DNA of 64,000 nt. Source: Natranaeroarchaeum sp042663585 (GTDB lineage: Archaea; Halobacteriota; Halobacteria; Halobacteriales; Natronoarchaeaceae). The notes under the pieces are model-generated. The model was not told where the DNA came from, searched no databases, and saw only the letters and a list, made by a program, of their open reading frames with translations. This document shows positions 1 through 9,050 of this stretch, one piece after another. The stretch is taken from contig NZ_JBHTAN010000001.1 of assembly GCF_042663585.1 (NCBI RefSeq), positions 62,001 to 126,000 of the forward strand. Reading direction: 5' to 3'. The position numbers were made by a program, and so were the translations under genes. The first letter of the stretch is position 1. Every line of letters begins with the position of its first letter.

Positions 1-236
1 GCTTCGAGTGGGGAGCCCTCCACCTCCATATCTGCGGGGTCGGTTTCGTCTTCGCCAGTCTCGGTCTCGTTGGTCGGTTCGTCTGTTGGTCCGTCTTCCT
101 CCGGCGTGCCATCAGTATCGTTGGTGTCGTTAGTGTCATCTGTGTCGTCGCCGTCGCTGTCGAGACACCCGGCCAGTGTCATACCACTCGCTCCCGCCAG
201 CGTGAGCACTGACCGACGTGTATGATGATCTACCAT
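1..236 (-). CDS. Lipoprotein, N-terminal part only
   Basis: Only the first 78 or so codons lie in the window; the gene runs off the left edge. The start ATG is followed by a short twin-arginine signal (RRSVLTLAG) and a lipobox (LAGC, Cys at about residue 24), so the protein is probably exported folded and anchored as a lipoprotein. After the cysteine comes a low-complexity Asp/Thr/Glu linker typical of haloarchaeal surface lipoproteins. The functional domain is outside the window, so no function can be given. It is divergent from the MFS gene at 398 with about 160 bp between them. Confidence 0.75.
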   Translation of the reverse strand, partial: MVDHHTRRSVLTLAGASGMTLAGCLDSDGDDTDDTNDTNDTDGTPEEDGPTDEPTNETETGEDETDPADMEVEGSPLE

Positions 237-397
237 TGCTATATACTCAGGTCGTTTGACAGCAAGTACTCATGGGGTGTTCACGATGTGGTTCTTCCAG
301 CAACAAACGCTCTGAGAAGTCCACCGCCTATCGAGCTACAACCGGTCAGCAGGTAGTTTTCTCGAATCGATACCTTTTTTGAATCTGTCAGTAGCGT

Positions 398-1687
398 TTG
401 GATGTGAACAACGCCGACCGACGGATCCAGTTCTGGGCACTCTATCTGACACGGTTTGCCGAGGGATTCGGTTTTGTCACTCTCTTGACGTTGTTGCCGA
501 CGTACATCAACACGCTCAATCCCGAAGCAACCACTATCCTTGGAATCACCGTTTCTGCTGGTGTTATTATCGGGATGTATACGACCGGATTTACGCTGGC
601 CCAGACCGTGGCGGTAATCCCGCTCGCGTGGGCCGGTGATCGGTTCGATAAGCGGACAATCCTGTTGCTCGTGCTCGGAGTCGGCGCCGGGGTGTACGCG
701 CTGTTCCCGCTCGTCGACTCCTCGGCCTCGTTCATCGGGATCCGCGCCCTCCAGGGTGTTGTGGTCACTGGTACCGGGCTGATGTCGCTCTCGCTGGTCG
801 GGCAGGTAGCCGACGTGGGCACTCGCGCAGACAAGATCGGCAAGGCAAACGCCGCTTCGTTCGCCGCCTCGATCGTCGGGTCGCTGTCAGCCGGGGCCAT
901 CTACGACGAGGTCGGTTTCGGTCCGATCTTCACGATTATCACGGTAATGATGATCCTCGCATGGGTCGTGCTCTGGTGGTTTCTCGACGACGATCCCACT
1001 CGTGTCAAGGGGTTCCCGTTCTCTGATCTTGCGGTCAACCGCAAGCTCCTCACGATCACGAGCTTTCGGTTCCAGTATGCGTTCGCGGTAACGATGGTCA
1101 GGACGTGGGTGCCGATCTACGCGGGAACAGCCGTCGCGGGTGGCGGCCTCGCGGTCGGTGCGACCGCTGTCGCCGTCACCGTCACCGCCGAGAAGGCGAC
1201 AAATATGGTCGGTCAACTGTTTACCGGGCGACTCTCCGACCGCGTCGGCCGTTCGCTGTTCGTCTTTGCTGGCGGGGGCGCGTACGGAGTGATCGCGATC
1301 TGCATCCCCTTCTCACGAGCCATTGGCGACGTCCTCGGTGCAAGCGCTACGGTACCGTTGCTCGGGACGCTCCCACCGGCGTACCTGCCGCTTGTCGCGT
1401 TCTCGGGACTGCTCGGCGTCGCAGATTCGTTTCGTGAGCCCGCCAGCATGGCGCTGTTTGCGGATGAGGGCACCGACGAAGGCGGTGTTGCCTCTAGTTT
1501 CGGGATCCGCGAACTCGTCTGGCGGCCCGGCTCCGTCGCCGGCCCCCTCATCGCCGGGTGGTTGATGATCGAAGTAAGCATGGGCTCGGTCTTTTATGTC
1601 GGTGGAGCCTTCGCCGTGACCGGCGTACTCGCGTTCGGTGGCATTCTGGTGTACGATTACGGAACACGCGCACTCACTGCGTGGTGA
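398..1687 (+). CDS. Major facilitator superfamily transporter
   Basis: The 429-residue protein is almost wholly hydrophobic, with about 12 predicted membrane helices, the usual MFS size. The cytoplasmic loop after helix 2 has an MFS motif-A-like segment (AGDRFDKR), and a second copy (TGRLSDRVGR) opens the C-terminal half. A two-half drug or metabolite transporter is the likely role; the substrate cannot be told from sequence. The frame opens with TTG at 398, and GTG at 404 is equally possible. A T-rich TATA-like element near 372-380 fits a leaderless transcript starting close to either codon. There is no obvious operon partner; the next gene is convergent. Confidence 0.88.
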   Translation: MDVNNADRRIQFWALYLTRFAEGFGFVTLLTLLPTYINTLNPEATTILGITVSAGVIIGMYTTGFTLAQTVAVIPLAWAGDRFDKRTILLLVLGVGAGVYALFPLVDSSASFIGIRALQGVVVTGTGLMSLSLVGQVADVGTRADKIGKANAASFAASIVGSLSAGAIYDEVGFGPIFTIITVMMILAWVVLWWFLDDDPTRVKGFPFSDLAVNRKLLTITSFRFQYAFAVTMVRTWVPIYAGTAVAGGGLAVGATAVAVTVTAEKATNMVGQLFTGRLSDRVGRSLFVFAGGGAYGVIAICIPFSRAIGDVLGASATVPLLGTLPPAYLPLVAFSGLLGVADSFREPASMALFADEGTDEGGVASSFGIRELVWRPGSVAGPLIAGWLMIEVSMGSVFYVGGAFAVTGVLAFGGILVYDYGTRALTAW

Positions 1688-1839
1688 CCGGTCTCGGGAC
1701 GTGAGTTCGGCTCACGCTGTTAGACGTGCACTTCTGAAACGATCTCACGACAAGATGTCGTGAGAAGACCTCGTCGAACCAAAGTGCTATACTCGCAACA
1801 TCGAATGGAATCACGGATAAAAAAGCCGCTAGCAGCGCC

Positions 1840-3177
1840 CTAACTCAACTGGATCGTATTCCCGTTCTGCATGATATGAAGGTTCTGCCCGACTTCGTAG
1901 CCCTGTCCCTTCGCGAGGTCGACGTATCCAGAGACACCCTCGATATCCTGATGAGCGGGGATGATGTGCTCAGGCTGAACGGCGTCTAACATCTCGTAGT
2001 GTCCCTCTTTCCGAAGGTGACCGGAGACGTGAACGTCGTCGTAGATTCGTGCCCCTTGCATCTGGAGGAGCTGCTCGGACTGGTACCGCTGCCCCTCGTT
2101 TGTCGGCTCCGGGATGACCCCCGCGGAGAAGATGACTTTGTCCCCGTCAGTCAGTTCGTACGGTGTCTCGCCGCGACCCATCCGGGTGAGTATCGCTCTC
2201 GGTTCGCCCTGATGACCGGTCACGATCGGGAAGAAGTTCTCTTTGCCCTCGTTCATGATCCGCGTAAGCGCCTGATCGATGCTGCCTCGGTGACCGTGCA
2301 TCTCCAGCGTATCCGGGAAGGAGACTGCACCGATACGCTCTGCAGCCCCGGAGTATTTTTTCATCGACCGCCCAATGAGGACCGGTTTTCGGCCGATATC
2401 CTCGGCGAACTCGACGAGACTCTTGACACGAGCGATGTGGCTTGCGAACGTCGTCGCCACGATCCCGCCGTCGTAGTCTTCCATGCTGTGCATAACGTCT
2501 TGAAGCTGCTCTCTCGCGACCGCTTCACTCGGGGTCCGACCCTTCCGATTGGCGTTCGTACAGTCTTCAATGTAACAGAGAACGCCCTCACGACCGATCT
2601 CACGGAAGCGCTCCATATCGATCGGGTCGCCGACGACCGGCGTGTGATCGATCCGCTTGTCGAGTCCGTAGACGACTGCCCCCTCGGGTGTGTGAAGTAC
2701 GGGGTTGATCGCACCGATCACAGAGTGGGTGACGTTGAGGAATTCGAGTTCGCAATCGTCACCGATATCCATCGTTTCGCCCGCATCCATCTCGACGAGA
2801 TCGTTGTCCACCGCGAATTTGCCTTCGTCGTCGATCTCCTCACGGACCAGTTCGAGGGTATAGGGAGAGGCGACGATCGGTGCGTCGTATCTATGTGCGA
2901 GCTTTCCGATTGCTCCGATATGATCGAGATGGCCGTGAGTCGGGACGATGGCCTGGACGTCGCCGTCGAGCTCGGTCATGATGCGGTCGTCCGGAATCGC
3001 ACCCATATCGATCAAATCGAGTGAGTGCATTCGTTCGGTCTGGACATCGTCGTGAATCAGTACTTTCGAGAGATTGAGTCCCATGTCGAAGATGACGATG
3101 TCATCCCCGGCACGGACAGCAGTCATTTGGCGACCGACTTCTTCGTAGCCGCCGATTGTTGCGATTTCTATTTCCAT
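1840..3177 (-). CDS. rnj: RNase J-type metallo-beta-lactamase ribonuclease
   Basis: The 445-residue protein carries the metallo-beta-lactamase zinc signature HGHLDH (residues 81-86). It also has beta-CASP features of the RNase J/CPSF group: DCTN near residue 206, TGHQGEP near 320 and a C-terminal HVSGH. Archaeal RNase J homologues are 5'-3' exoribonucleases acting in RNA decay and processing, and that is the expected role. Length matches archaeal members, which lack the long C-terminal region of bacterial RNase J. Haloarchaea often keep another copy beside isoprenoid genes. This one stands alone, so it may be a paralogue. The stop is 153 bp from the convergent MFS gene. Confidence 0.9.
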   Translation of the reverse strand: MEIEIATIGGYEEVGRQMTAVRAGDDIVIFDMGLNLSKVLIHDDVQTERMHSLDLIDMGAIPDDRIMTELDGDVQAIVPTHGHLDHIGAIGKLAHRYDAPIVASPYTLELVREEIDDEGKFAVDNDLVEMDAGETMDIGDDCELEFLNVTHSVIGAINPVLHTPEGAVVYGLDKRIDHTPVVGDPIDMERFREIGREGVLCYIEDCTNANRKGRTPSEAVAREQLQDVMHSMEDYDGGIVATTFASHIARVKSLVEFAEDIGRKPVLIGRSMKKYSGAAERIGAVSFPDTLEMHGHRGSIDQALTRIMNEGKENFFPIVTGHQGEPRAILTRMGRGETPYELTDGDKVIFSAGVIPEPTNEGQRYQSEQLLQMQGARIYDDVHVSGHLRKEGHYEMLDAVQPEHIIPAHQDIEGVSGYVDLAKGQGYEVGQNLHIMQNGNTIQLS

Positions 3178-3561
3178 AGGTGGAGTCCGATCAGAGCAGT
3201 CCCAGAACTGCGAACAGTCCGCCTGATAAAGGAAAGCTGGTGTGCATCTCGTATCGAGAGCCGATATCGAGAGTACACAACCCGCTCGGGGAATACGCGC
3301 GTTTCGGTTATCTAAACCACGATGCTCACGACATAAGTACCCGCGTATTTGAGCGGCAAGAGACTTTCTGGAGTAGTTCAGAGAATGATAGCTATGTTGA
3401 GACCCCTCTTAACTGACACAAACCGCGTACTGAATCCAGAGAATAGATACAGTATGACGGCTTCGCTTATTCCAGCCTGGAATCAGTGAACTATCTGTTC
3501 AGTAGAGATCATCTGTTGATCACTGAGTCTCGTTACGAATAAGTAACATAACCTTTAATAT
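3178..3561. other. Gene-free interval between divergent genes
   Basis: About 380 bp upstream of both the RNase J gene (minus) and a small membrane protein (plus). I see no coding frame with haloarchaeal character. The right end is AT-rich and contains a TATA-like run at about 3552-3560, just before the ATG of the small protein. Nothing else is recognisable. Confidence 0.5.
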
Positions 3562-3768
3562 ATGCCTATGGATGAAACTCTTTATCAAAGCGTCATTGGG
3601 TTGTATATTGTGTGGCTCCTGTTGGTCGTCTTGATGATTGCAGGGCGATATACCTCGTTCCCACTGTTCGATGAAGTTCACTCAGGTGTCGTGTTTGGTG
3701 CCGCTGTTCTGGCTGTGCTGGGAGTTACGCGACTGATCCAGACCGGGTATCAACGAATCGTAGAATGA
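3562..3768 (+). CDS. Small two-helix membrane protein, unknown
   Basis: A 68-residue protein (66 if the second ATG at 3568 is used) with two hydrophobic helices: about residues 9-27 (GLYIVWLLLVVLMIAG) and about residues 42-58. A short charged loop lies between them and a short basic/acidic tail follows. A TATA-like AT-rich run lies directly upstream. I recognise no family. Base composition is lower in GC than neighbouring genes, as is common for small membrane proteins. It is probably real, but the function is unknown. Confidence 0.55.
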   Translation: MPMDETLYQSVIGLYIVWLLLVVLMIAGRYTSFPLFDEVHSGVVFGAAVLAVLGVTRLIQTGYQRIVE

Positions 3769-3997
3769 TCTATATTCAGCACTGTCCGATGGGTGGCATC
3801 AACCTATCTCCTGCTGAGAAGTTCAATACTGCGAGGATGATCGACTTCTTCCGAATCATCTGCTCAATGCCCTTCACGATTGATCCCTGACGCACCGTTC
3901 CCGCCGAACGGCATCTCTCCGAGTCCGGCACCAACAAAAAGAATATTGTATTAGATCGCTTTGGAGCGCTCGATTGGATTCGAGCGATCCAGATCAG

Positions 3998-6148
3998 CTA
4001 CGGGGGACTGTCACTCTCTCCAGGCACACCGCGCCCCTGGTAGAAGTCACCGCCCCACTGGCTGATCCAGATGTCCTGATTCGCCAGATACATCGCCGCC
4101 TCGGCATCGAACGTGTCGTCGACGACACTCCAGTCATCGCTCGTCGTGTCGTATTCGACAGCGCTGTTGTAGACCGTGGCCTGCCCGAACTCGCCGCCAG
4201 CCATCGGCGGCAGCGGCAGTGTAAACTCCGCGTTTTCGTCGCGCGATGGCGGTCGTTCTGCACGCTGCAGTTGACCACGGTTGACCGTCTGGTTGAAGAA
4301 CTCCGCGTACTGGGCCTGAACCTCGGACCGGCCCAACACGGCGTCGGCGGCGTTGAGTCCTCCCGTGATATCGCCCGCGTCACGGGCGGTGATCCGATAG
4401 GTGGTGTCCTCGGCACCGGATGCGAAGGTTCCTGCATCCTCGTCGAACAGTTCATCCGTCAGGTAGCCCAGCACGTCACCAGCCGTATCCGTGTAATCGA
4501 CACCGTCGATCTGTGAGGCCCAGAGGAGTCCCTGCCCGACGACTCCCTGTGTCGCAGCCTGGTTTTCGGTTCCGCTGGCGACCCGCCCGTTACCGTCGAG
4601 ATTCGTCTCGATCCGTCCAGCGAGACCATCTGCGTACTCTATGGCACTGTTCTGGAGAGGATCCTGGTTCGTCTGCGTGCCGAACCAGCCGATTGCACCG
4701 AGCAACTCACCCACCAGTCGGGTATCGTCGAGTTCGGCGGGGTCGATGGCGTTCATCGTCGTCTGCCCCATCCCGTTGGTCAGCATCTGGATGTTCTCGG
4801 CGGGAATCAGCGGTTCTGGGTTCTCGTAGCCAAACCACCCACCCTGGGCGAAGCTATTGAGATTCGAGAGGAACCACAGCATCGCCGAGTGATGTCGGGG
4901 ACGTGGCGTCTCGTCGACGAGGCCTTCGCCGGGGCTGAACGCCGATCCGAGCAGCAGGTTCTCCTCGTTCAATCGGAAGTTGCCACCACCCTCCTCGGTG
5001 ACGAGTCCGAACACCGTCCCGACCTGTGCCATCGTCGAGAGCAGCATCGAGCGAAACAGCGGTGCGAGATCCGGCGGGAGAATCTCTGCATGCTTCTGGA
5101 AGTTTTTCGCCCAGGTGATACCCTTGAGGTGGGTCCACCCGAGAGAGGACGGACTGACAGTCATCGATGACGCCGACTGATCCCAGGTTAACGTCGAGGC
5201 GTCCGGTCGCCCGTCGCCAGCGTCTAACGCCGGTTGCTCGGTGAAACTCGGAGCACCCGAGGTGAACGGAGCCATATTCAGATTGGGTTCGATGACCGGT
5301 GGTTCGTCGGCGTCGGCAGCCTGGATGATCTGTGGCAACCGCTGCTGGAACTGTTCCTCTTGTTGCTGGTTCGCGGGGAAGGTGATCCCGTTACCGGAGA
5401 GCGTAATGACTGTACTCATGTTGTACAGCGAGTACCAGTACGAGTCCCACGTGGCGTCGATCCAGTCGTAGCCGGCTTCAGACTGTTCGATCTCGACTCC
5501 CGCGAGTTCGAGCAGATCTGTCAGCCCGGTCGCTTCCGCACCGTCGACCTCCTCCAGTGGACTCGTTCCGGGACCCGCTGCTACCTCCTCGACGATGACG
5601 AGGCCCACCATTCCAAGCCCTCTGTGCGGTTGACAGTAGTAGTTGTACACCCCGGGTGTCTCAAAGGTGTGTTCGAAGCTATCTCCCTCGACCATGATCC
5701 CCGAATCGAACGGGCTGGCGTCCTGCGGGATCCGCAATGGCCCGTCAGTATCCGGGTGATACGACGTTGCCGAGTGGCTTCCGCTGGCGCTGTCCCACGT
5801 CACTGTGGCTCCCGTTTCGACCCAGACAACCGCCGGCGAGAACACGTTCTGGCCGGCACCCTGATCCGAATCGAGTATCAGTGCTTCGACTGTCGGCGTC
5901 GATTGGAGGTCGTCCGGTCCACCGAGGACATCGGCCCCTGGAACTTGCCCGTCCTCACCGGTCTCTTCCGTTCCGTTCTCCTCCTCTTCCGCTGTTCCGT
6001 TCTCCTCTTCGTCGTCCGTATCGGTCCCGTCACTGGGTTCATCTGTTGGTTCGTCCTCACTGGCTCCGCACCCTGCCAGTGCGACCATTGTTCCTGCGCC
6101 AAGGGTTTTCAGAATCGTTCGTCGATGCGAGTTACGGGTTGGATCCAT
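3998..6148 (-). CDS. Lipoprotein with halocyanin domain fused to large unknown domain
   Basis: The 716-residue protein starts at the ATG at 6148, chosen because it gives a clean twin-arginine lipoprotein signal (HRRTILKTLG, lipobox LAGC, Cys27). The open frame extends 34 codons further upstream with no signal-like sequence. Residues 28-70 are an acidic linker. Residues about 85-195 form a plastocyanin/halocyanin-like cupredoxin with plausible copper ligands: His in GSHSAT, Cys and His in YYCQPH, and Met in GLGM. The remaining roughly 500 residues match no family I know. They are rich in Trp, Asn and Gln with helical stretches. An extracellular electron-transfer role for the N-terminal domain is likely; the C-terminal activity is unknown. 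The gene is monocistronic. Confidence 0.8.
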   Translation of the reverse strand: MDPTRNSHRRTILKTLGAGTMVALAGCGASEDEPTDEPSDGTDTDDEEENGTAEEEENGTEETGEDGQVPGADVLGGPDDLQSTPTVEALILDSDQGAGQNVFSPAVVWVETGATVTWDSASGSHSATSYHPDTDGPLRIPQDASPFDSGIMVEGDSFEHTFETPGVYNYYCQPHRGLGMVGLVIVEEVAAGPGTSPLEEVDGAEATGLTDLLELAGVEIEQSEAGYDWIDATWDSYWYSLYNMSTVITLSGNGITFPANQQQEEQFQQRLPQIIQAADADEPPVIEPNLNMAPFTSGAPSFTEQPALDAGDGRPDASTLTWDQSASSMTVSPSSLGWTHLKGITWAKNFQKHAEILPPDLAPLFRSMLLSTMAQVGTVFGLVTEEGGGNFRLNEENLLLGSAFSPGEGLVDETPRPRHHSAMLWFLSNLNSFAQGGWFGYENPEPLIPAENIQMLTNGMGQTTMNAIDPAELDDTRLVGELLGAIGWFGTQTNQDPLQNSAIEYADGLAGRIETNLDGNGRVASGTENQAATQGVVGQGLLWASQIDGVDYTDTAGDVLGYLTDELFDEDAGTFASGAEDTTYRITARDAGDITGGLNAADAVLGRSEVQAQYAEFFNQTVNRGQLQRAERPPSRDENAEFTLPLPPMAGGEFGQATVYNSAVEYDTTSDDWSVVDDTFDAEAAMYLANQDIWISQWGGDFYQGRGVPGESDSPP

Positions 6149-6290
6149 TCTTCTACACGGCACGATTCGATACGTCAGGATATGAGTCCGTGTCAGATGT
6201 GCACATCTACCGTCTTGCCCCGAAGGTTTTATATACTTGTTTAAAAACATCCGATTCTCGGACGCTCGTCTGCCTCTGGTCTTACAAGCG

Positions 6291-6327
6291 AAAGCCCACG
6301 GCTTTAGCCGTGGATGAAGCCGTCACC
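6291..6327 (+). repeat. Solo TnpB-element terminal hairpin
   Basis: The segment contains a hairpin (CCACGGCTTTAGCCGTGG) followed by ATGAAGCCGTCACC. It closely matches the segment at 16059-16095 and resembles the hairpin at the right end of the interrupted TnpB element at about 18299-18319. Such hairpins sit at the ends of IS200/IS605-type (IS1341) elements, where they overlap the guide-RNA region. No tnpB gene is next to it here, so it is a solo end or a miniature derivative. It lies about 140 bp upstream of the halocyanin-fusion gene start. Confidence 0.6.
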
Positions 6328-6444
6328 TGATGTGGCTTGAGAGAGAGAAAATACGCGATATCTGTTCTCAGTGCGCGAGAATACGGACGGGTGGGGATCC
6401 CACTCGAGATTAGCCCTCTCCACGATGGCCAACGCCGGGATGGC

Positions 6445-7671
6445 CTAGGAGTTCGGTGCCTCTCCCGCCGCCCGCATGTACTCGTCGAGTTTCATAGCCA
6501 TCGCTGCCGCGAACGCGTCGTCGTTGATATCGGTCTCCCGTTCGATTAGTTCCATGGACTCGTCGAGATGCTTGCGAAGCGCATCAAACAGGGCCGAATC
6601 TGCCTCGGGGTCGTGGAAATCCTCCCCTTCGACGTCGAGCATTGAAACGCCTTCTAACGGGAGGAACAGCGCGGTCGGGCCCCTCGCAGTGTTGAGTTTC
6701 TCGGCGATGATCTCCCCGAGTTCTGCTGTCTCCTCGGGCGTGGTCCGCATCAGCGTCACCTGGGGGTTGTGAATGTGGAACTCTCGTCCCTCGAACTCCT
6801 CGGGGACGGAGTCACGGGGGCCGAAATTGACCATATCCAGCGCACCTGTGGAGACCACCTGAGGCGTGCCTGTCTCGGCAGCAGCGTCGAGTCGCTCGGG
6901 ACCGGCAGCGAGGACCCCGCCGACCAGTTCGTCGGCCCACTCTGTCGTCGTCACATCCAGCACGCCGTCGATGACCCCCTGTCGGATCAGGTCTTCCATC
7001 GCACGACCGCCCGTTCCCGTGGCGTGGAAGACGATGGTCTCGTAGCCGCGTTCTTCGAGATACTCGCGGGCGGTCTGCACGCAGGGCGTCGTAACGCCGA
7101 ACATCGTGACCCCGATGGTGGGTTTTTCCTCTATCTCGACGCCAGAATCGTTGGTAACCATCCCGACCATCGCGAGCGCGGCGTTGGCGATGACTTTGCG
7201 TGACAGTTGGTTGAGCCCCTCGATATCGGCGACCGAATACAGCATCATCACGTCTTTCGCGCCGACGTAGGGCTCCGTATCTCCCGAGGCCATCGTCGAG
7301 ACCATCACCTTGGGAACCCCGACAGGCAGCGCACGCATCGCCGTGGTTGCAATCGAGGTGTTGCCCGAACCGCCGAGTCCGAGCACCCCGTTCACGGTAC
7401 CGTCGTCGTGCATTCGCGTAACGAGGGTGGCGGCACCCTCTCCCATCGTTTCCATCGCTTCCCCGCGGTCGGCATCCTCGCGGAGCTGATTGAGGGTGCT
7501 GTCGGCGGCCTCGGCGACCTCATTCGCGCCCGTGTCGGGCTCGAACTCCGGTTCGCCCATCACGCCAACGTCGACGACGTGAGTGTCGACTCCCTGTGCC
7601 TGGAGGACATCGCGTGCGAAGCCGATCTCCTCGCCTTTGGTGTCGAGGGTTCCGACGATGACGACGCTCAT
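6445..7671 (-). CDS. Tm-1-like ATP-binding domain protein (UPF0261)
   Basis: The 408-residue protein has the start typical of the UPF0261 family (VVIVGTLDTKGEE) and the family's glycine-rich segment (NGVLGLGGSGNTSIA). This family corresponds to the N-terminal half of the plant virus-resistance protein Tm-1, which binds ATP; its biochemical role in prokaryotes is not established. It is the last gene of a three-gene operon: it overlaps the cupin gene by 4 bp, and the next gene upstream encodes the equivalent of the C-terminal half of Tm-1. A linked metabolic role for the three proteins is likely. Confidence 0.88.
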   Translation of the reverse strand: MSVVIVGTLDTKGEEIGFARDVLQAQGVDTHVVDVGVMGEPEFEPDTGANEVAEAADSTLNQLREDADRGEAMETMGEGAATLVTRMHDDGTVNGVLGLGGSGNTSIATTAMRALPVGVPKVMVSTMASGDTEPYVGAKDVMMLYSVADIEGLNQLSRKVIANAALAMVGMVTNDSGVEIEEKPTIGVTMFGVTTPCVQTAREYLEERGYETIVFHATGTGGRAMEDLIRQGVIDGVLDVTTTEWADELVGGVLAAGPERLDAAAETGTPQVVSTGALDMVNFGPRDSVPEEFEGREFHIHNPQVTLMRTTPEETAELGEIIAEKLNTARGPTALFLPLEGVSMLDVEGEDFHDPEADSALFDALRKHLDESMELIERETDINDDAFAAAMAMKLDEYMRAAGEAPNS

Positions 7672-8099
7672 TCCTCTCCCTCCACGTTCTCGGGGGTCGG
7701 TAACTCACCTGGCGGAACGATCTCACACCCGGGAAGCTCTCGAAGGACGTCCTCCGGCCCGGGTGGCGCGTACACTGCAAGCAGGAGCAACGGCTCCCAG
7801 CCGGTGTTGACTGTTCCGTGTTCGACTCCCTCCGGGACGAACACCATATCGCCAGCCTCGATCTCTCGAGTCTGCTCGGCGACTTCTTGTTCGCCTTCGC
7901 CACGGATCACGAAGAGGATCTCATCGCTGTCGGGATGCGTGTGGCGCTCGTGGCCTTTCCCTGGTTCCAGCTTGACGACGCCCGCGCTGAAGCGCTCGCC
8001 ACCGGTCACCTCGGGCGTACTCATCCACTTCAGGACGCCCCAGTCGAATAGCTGGCTCTCGACGTCGTCCGGGGTGATAAAGTACTCTTCGTCGGCCAT
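7668..8099 (-). CDS. Cupin-domain protein
   Basis: A 143-residue single-domain cupin. The first cupin motif is visible as KGHERHTHPDSDEILFVIRG, with His and Glu as likely metal ligands. The second motif falls around GDMVFVPEGVEHGTVN, with the last His. It probably binds a divalent metal and acts as a small-molecule enzyme or sensor; the substrate is unknown. It sits between the two Tm-1-like genes, overlapping the upstream stop by 1 bp and the downstream start by 4 bp, so the three are almost certainly co-translated. Confidence 0.87.
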   Translation of the reverse strand: MADEEYFITPDDVESQLFDWGVLKWMSTPEVTGGERFSAGVVKLEPGKGHERHTHPDSDEILFVIRGEGEQEVAEQTREIEAGDMVFVPEGVEHGTVNTGWEPLLLLAVYAPPGPEDVLRELPGCEIVPPGELPTPENVEGEE

Positions 8100-8932
8100 C
8101 AGAAATCCATCTCCTTGAACTCGCGGGCCTGGTCCTCGATAGCCTCCTCTGTTGGGAGGCGCTCGATGCTGGACGCGCCGAAGAACCCGACCACGCCCTC
8201 GGTGTGCTCCAGCACGTACTGTGCGTCGTCAGGCCAGGCGATGGGACCGCCGTGGCAGATGACGAGGACGTCCTCGTTTACCGCTTTCGCGGCATCGTGG
8301 TGGCTCTGGACCCGTTCGGCTGCAGTTTCGAGGTCGAGTGCGGTTTCGGCACCGATATCGCCGGAGGTGGTCAAGCCCATGTGCGAGACGATTACGTCGG
8401 CCCCTGCCTCGGCCATCTCCCGGGCCTGTTCCTCGGAGAACACGTACGGACAGGTCAGCATGTCCTGGTCGGCCGCCTCCCGGATCATATCGACCTCTTT
8501 GTCGTAGCCCATCCCCGTCTCTTCGAGGTTCTGTCTGAAACCGCTGTCCTCGTCGATTAGTCCGACCGTCGGGAAGTTCTGGACGCCGGAGAACCCTCGT
8601 CGCTTGAGATCCTCGATAAACACGTCCATCTCCCGGAAAGGATCGGTCCCGTTGACTCCTGCCAGCACTGGCGTATCCTCGACGACCGGAATTACCTCGT
8701 GCCCCATTTCGACGACGATCTCGTTGGCATCGCCGTACGGGAGCAGGCCGGCTAGCGATCCGCGGCCGTTCATCCGGTAGCGCCCGGAGTTGTAAATGAT
8801 CAACAGGTCGACGCCACCACGCTCGGCGAACTTCGCCGAAATACCGGTGCCTGCACCCGCACCGATGACTGGCTCGCCGCTCGATACCGCTTCACGAAGT
8901 CTATCTAAGGACTCCTGGCGTGTGAACTTCAT
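8099..8932 (-). CDS. Phosphoenolpyruvate hydrolase-family TIM-barrel protein
   Basis: A 277-residue protein of the TIM-barrel family that makes up the C-terminal half of plant Tm-1, annotated as 'phosphoenolpyruvate hydrolase family'. Visible landmarks are the N-terminal GAGAGTGISAKFAE segment, NFPTVGLID near the middle, DVIVSHMGLT, and a late VLVICHGGPI. It heads the operon; the ATG at 8932 lies in an AT-rich promoter region (8940-8990). Actual substrate and reaction are uncertain, because the family name comes from fold-level comparison with PEP mutase-type enzymes. Confidence 0.85.
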   Translation of the reverse strand: MKFTRQESLDRLREAVSSGEPVIGAGAGTGISAKFAERGGVDLLIIYNSGRYRMNGRGSLAGLLPYGDANEIVVEMGHEVIPVVEDTPVLAGVNGTDPFREMDVFIEDLKRRGFSGVQNFPTVGLIDEDSGFRQNLEETGMGYDKEVDMIREAADQDMLTCPYVFSEEQAREMAEAGADVIVSHMGLTTSGDIGAETALDLETAAERVQSHHDAAKAVNEDVLVICHGGPIAWPDDAQYVLEHTEGVVGFFGASSIERLPTEEAIEDQAREFKEMDF

Positions 8933-9050
8933 GGCTCATGCATACTGTTCGATAAATCATTACATAGTACTGTGTATAACCAGAGGACATACAATCTGTG
9001 ACCACGGGGTCGCCGATGAGGTCAAAAGTCTAGAGTCAAATACCTGCGAT

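Noticed and set aside
1999..3024. A 341-codon frame opposite the RNase J gene
   Set aside because: It is antisense to a gene with complete catalytic motifs and has no recognisable domain; GC-rich third positions keep the opposite strand open.
5234..6244. A 336-codon frame opposite the halocyanin-fusion gene
   Set aside because: Its composition (Arg, Cys, Leu rich, no acidic bias) is unlike haloarchaeal proteins, and the other strand has a signal peptide and copper ligands.
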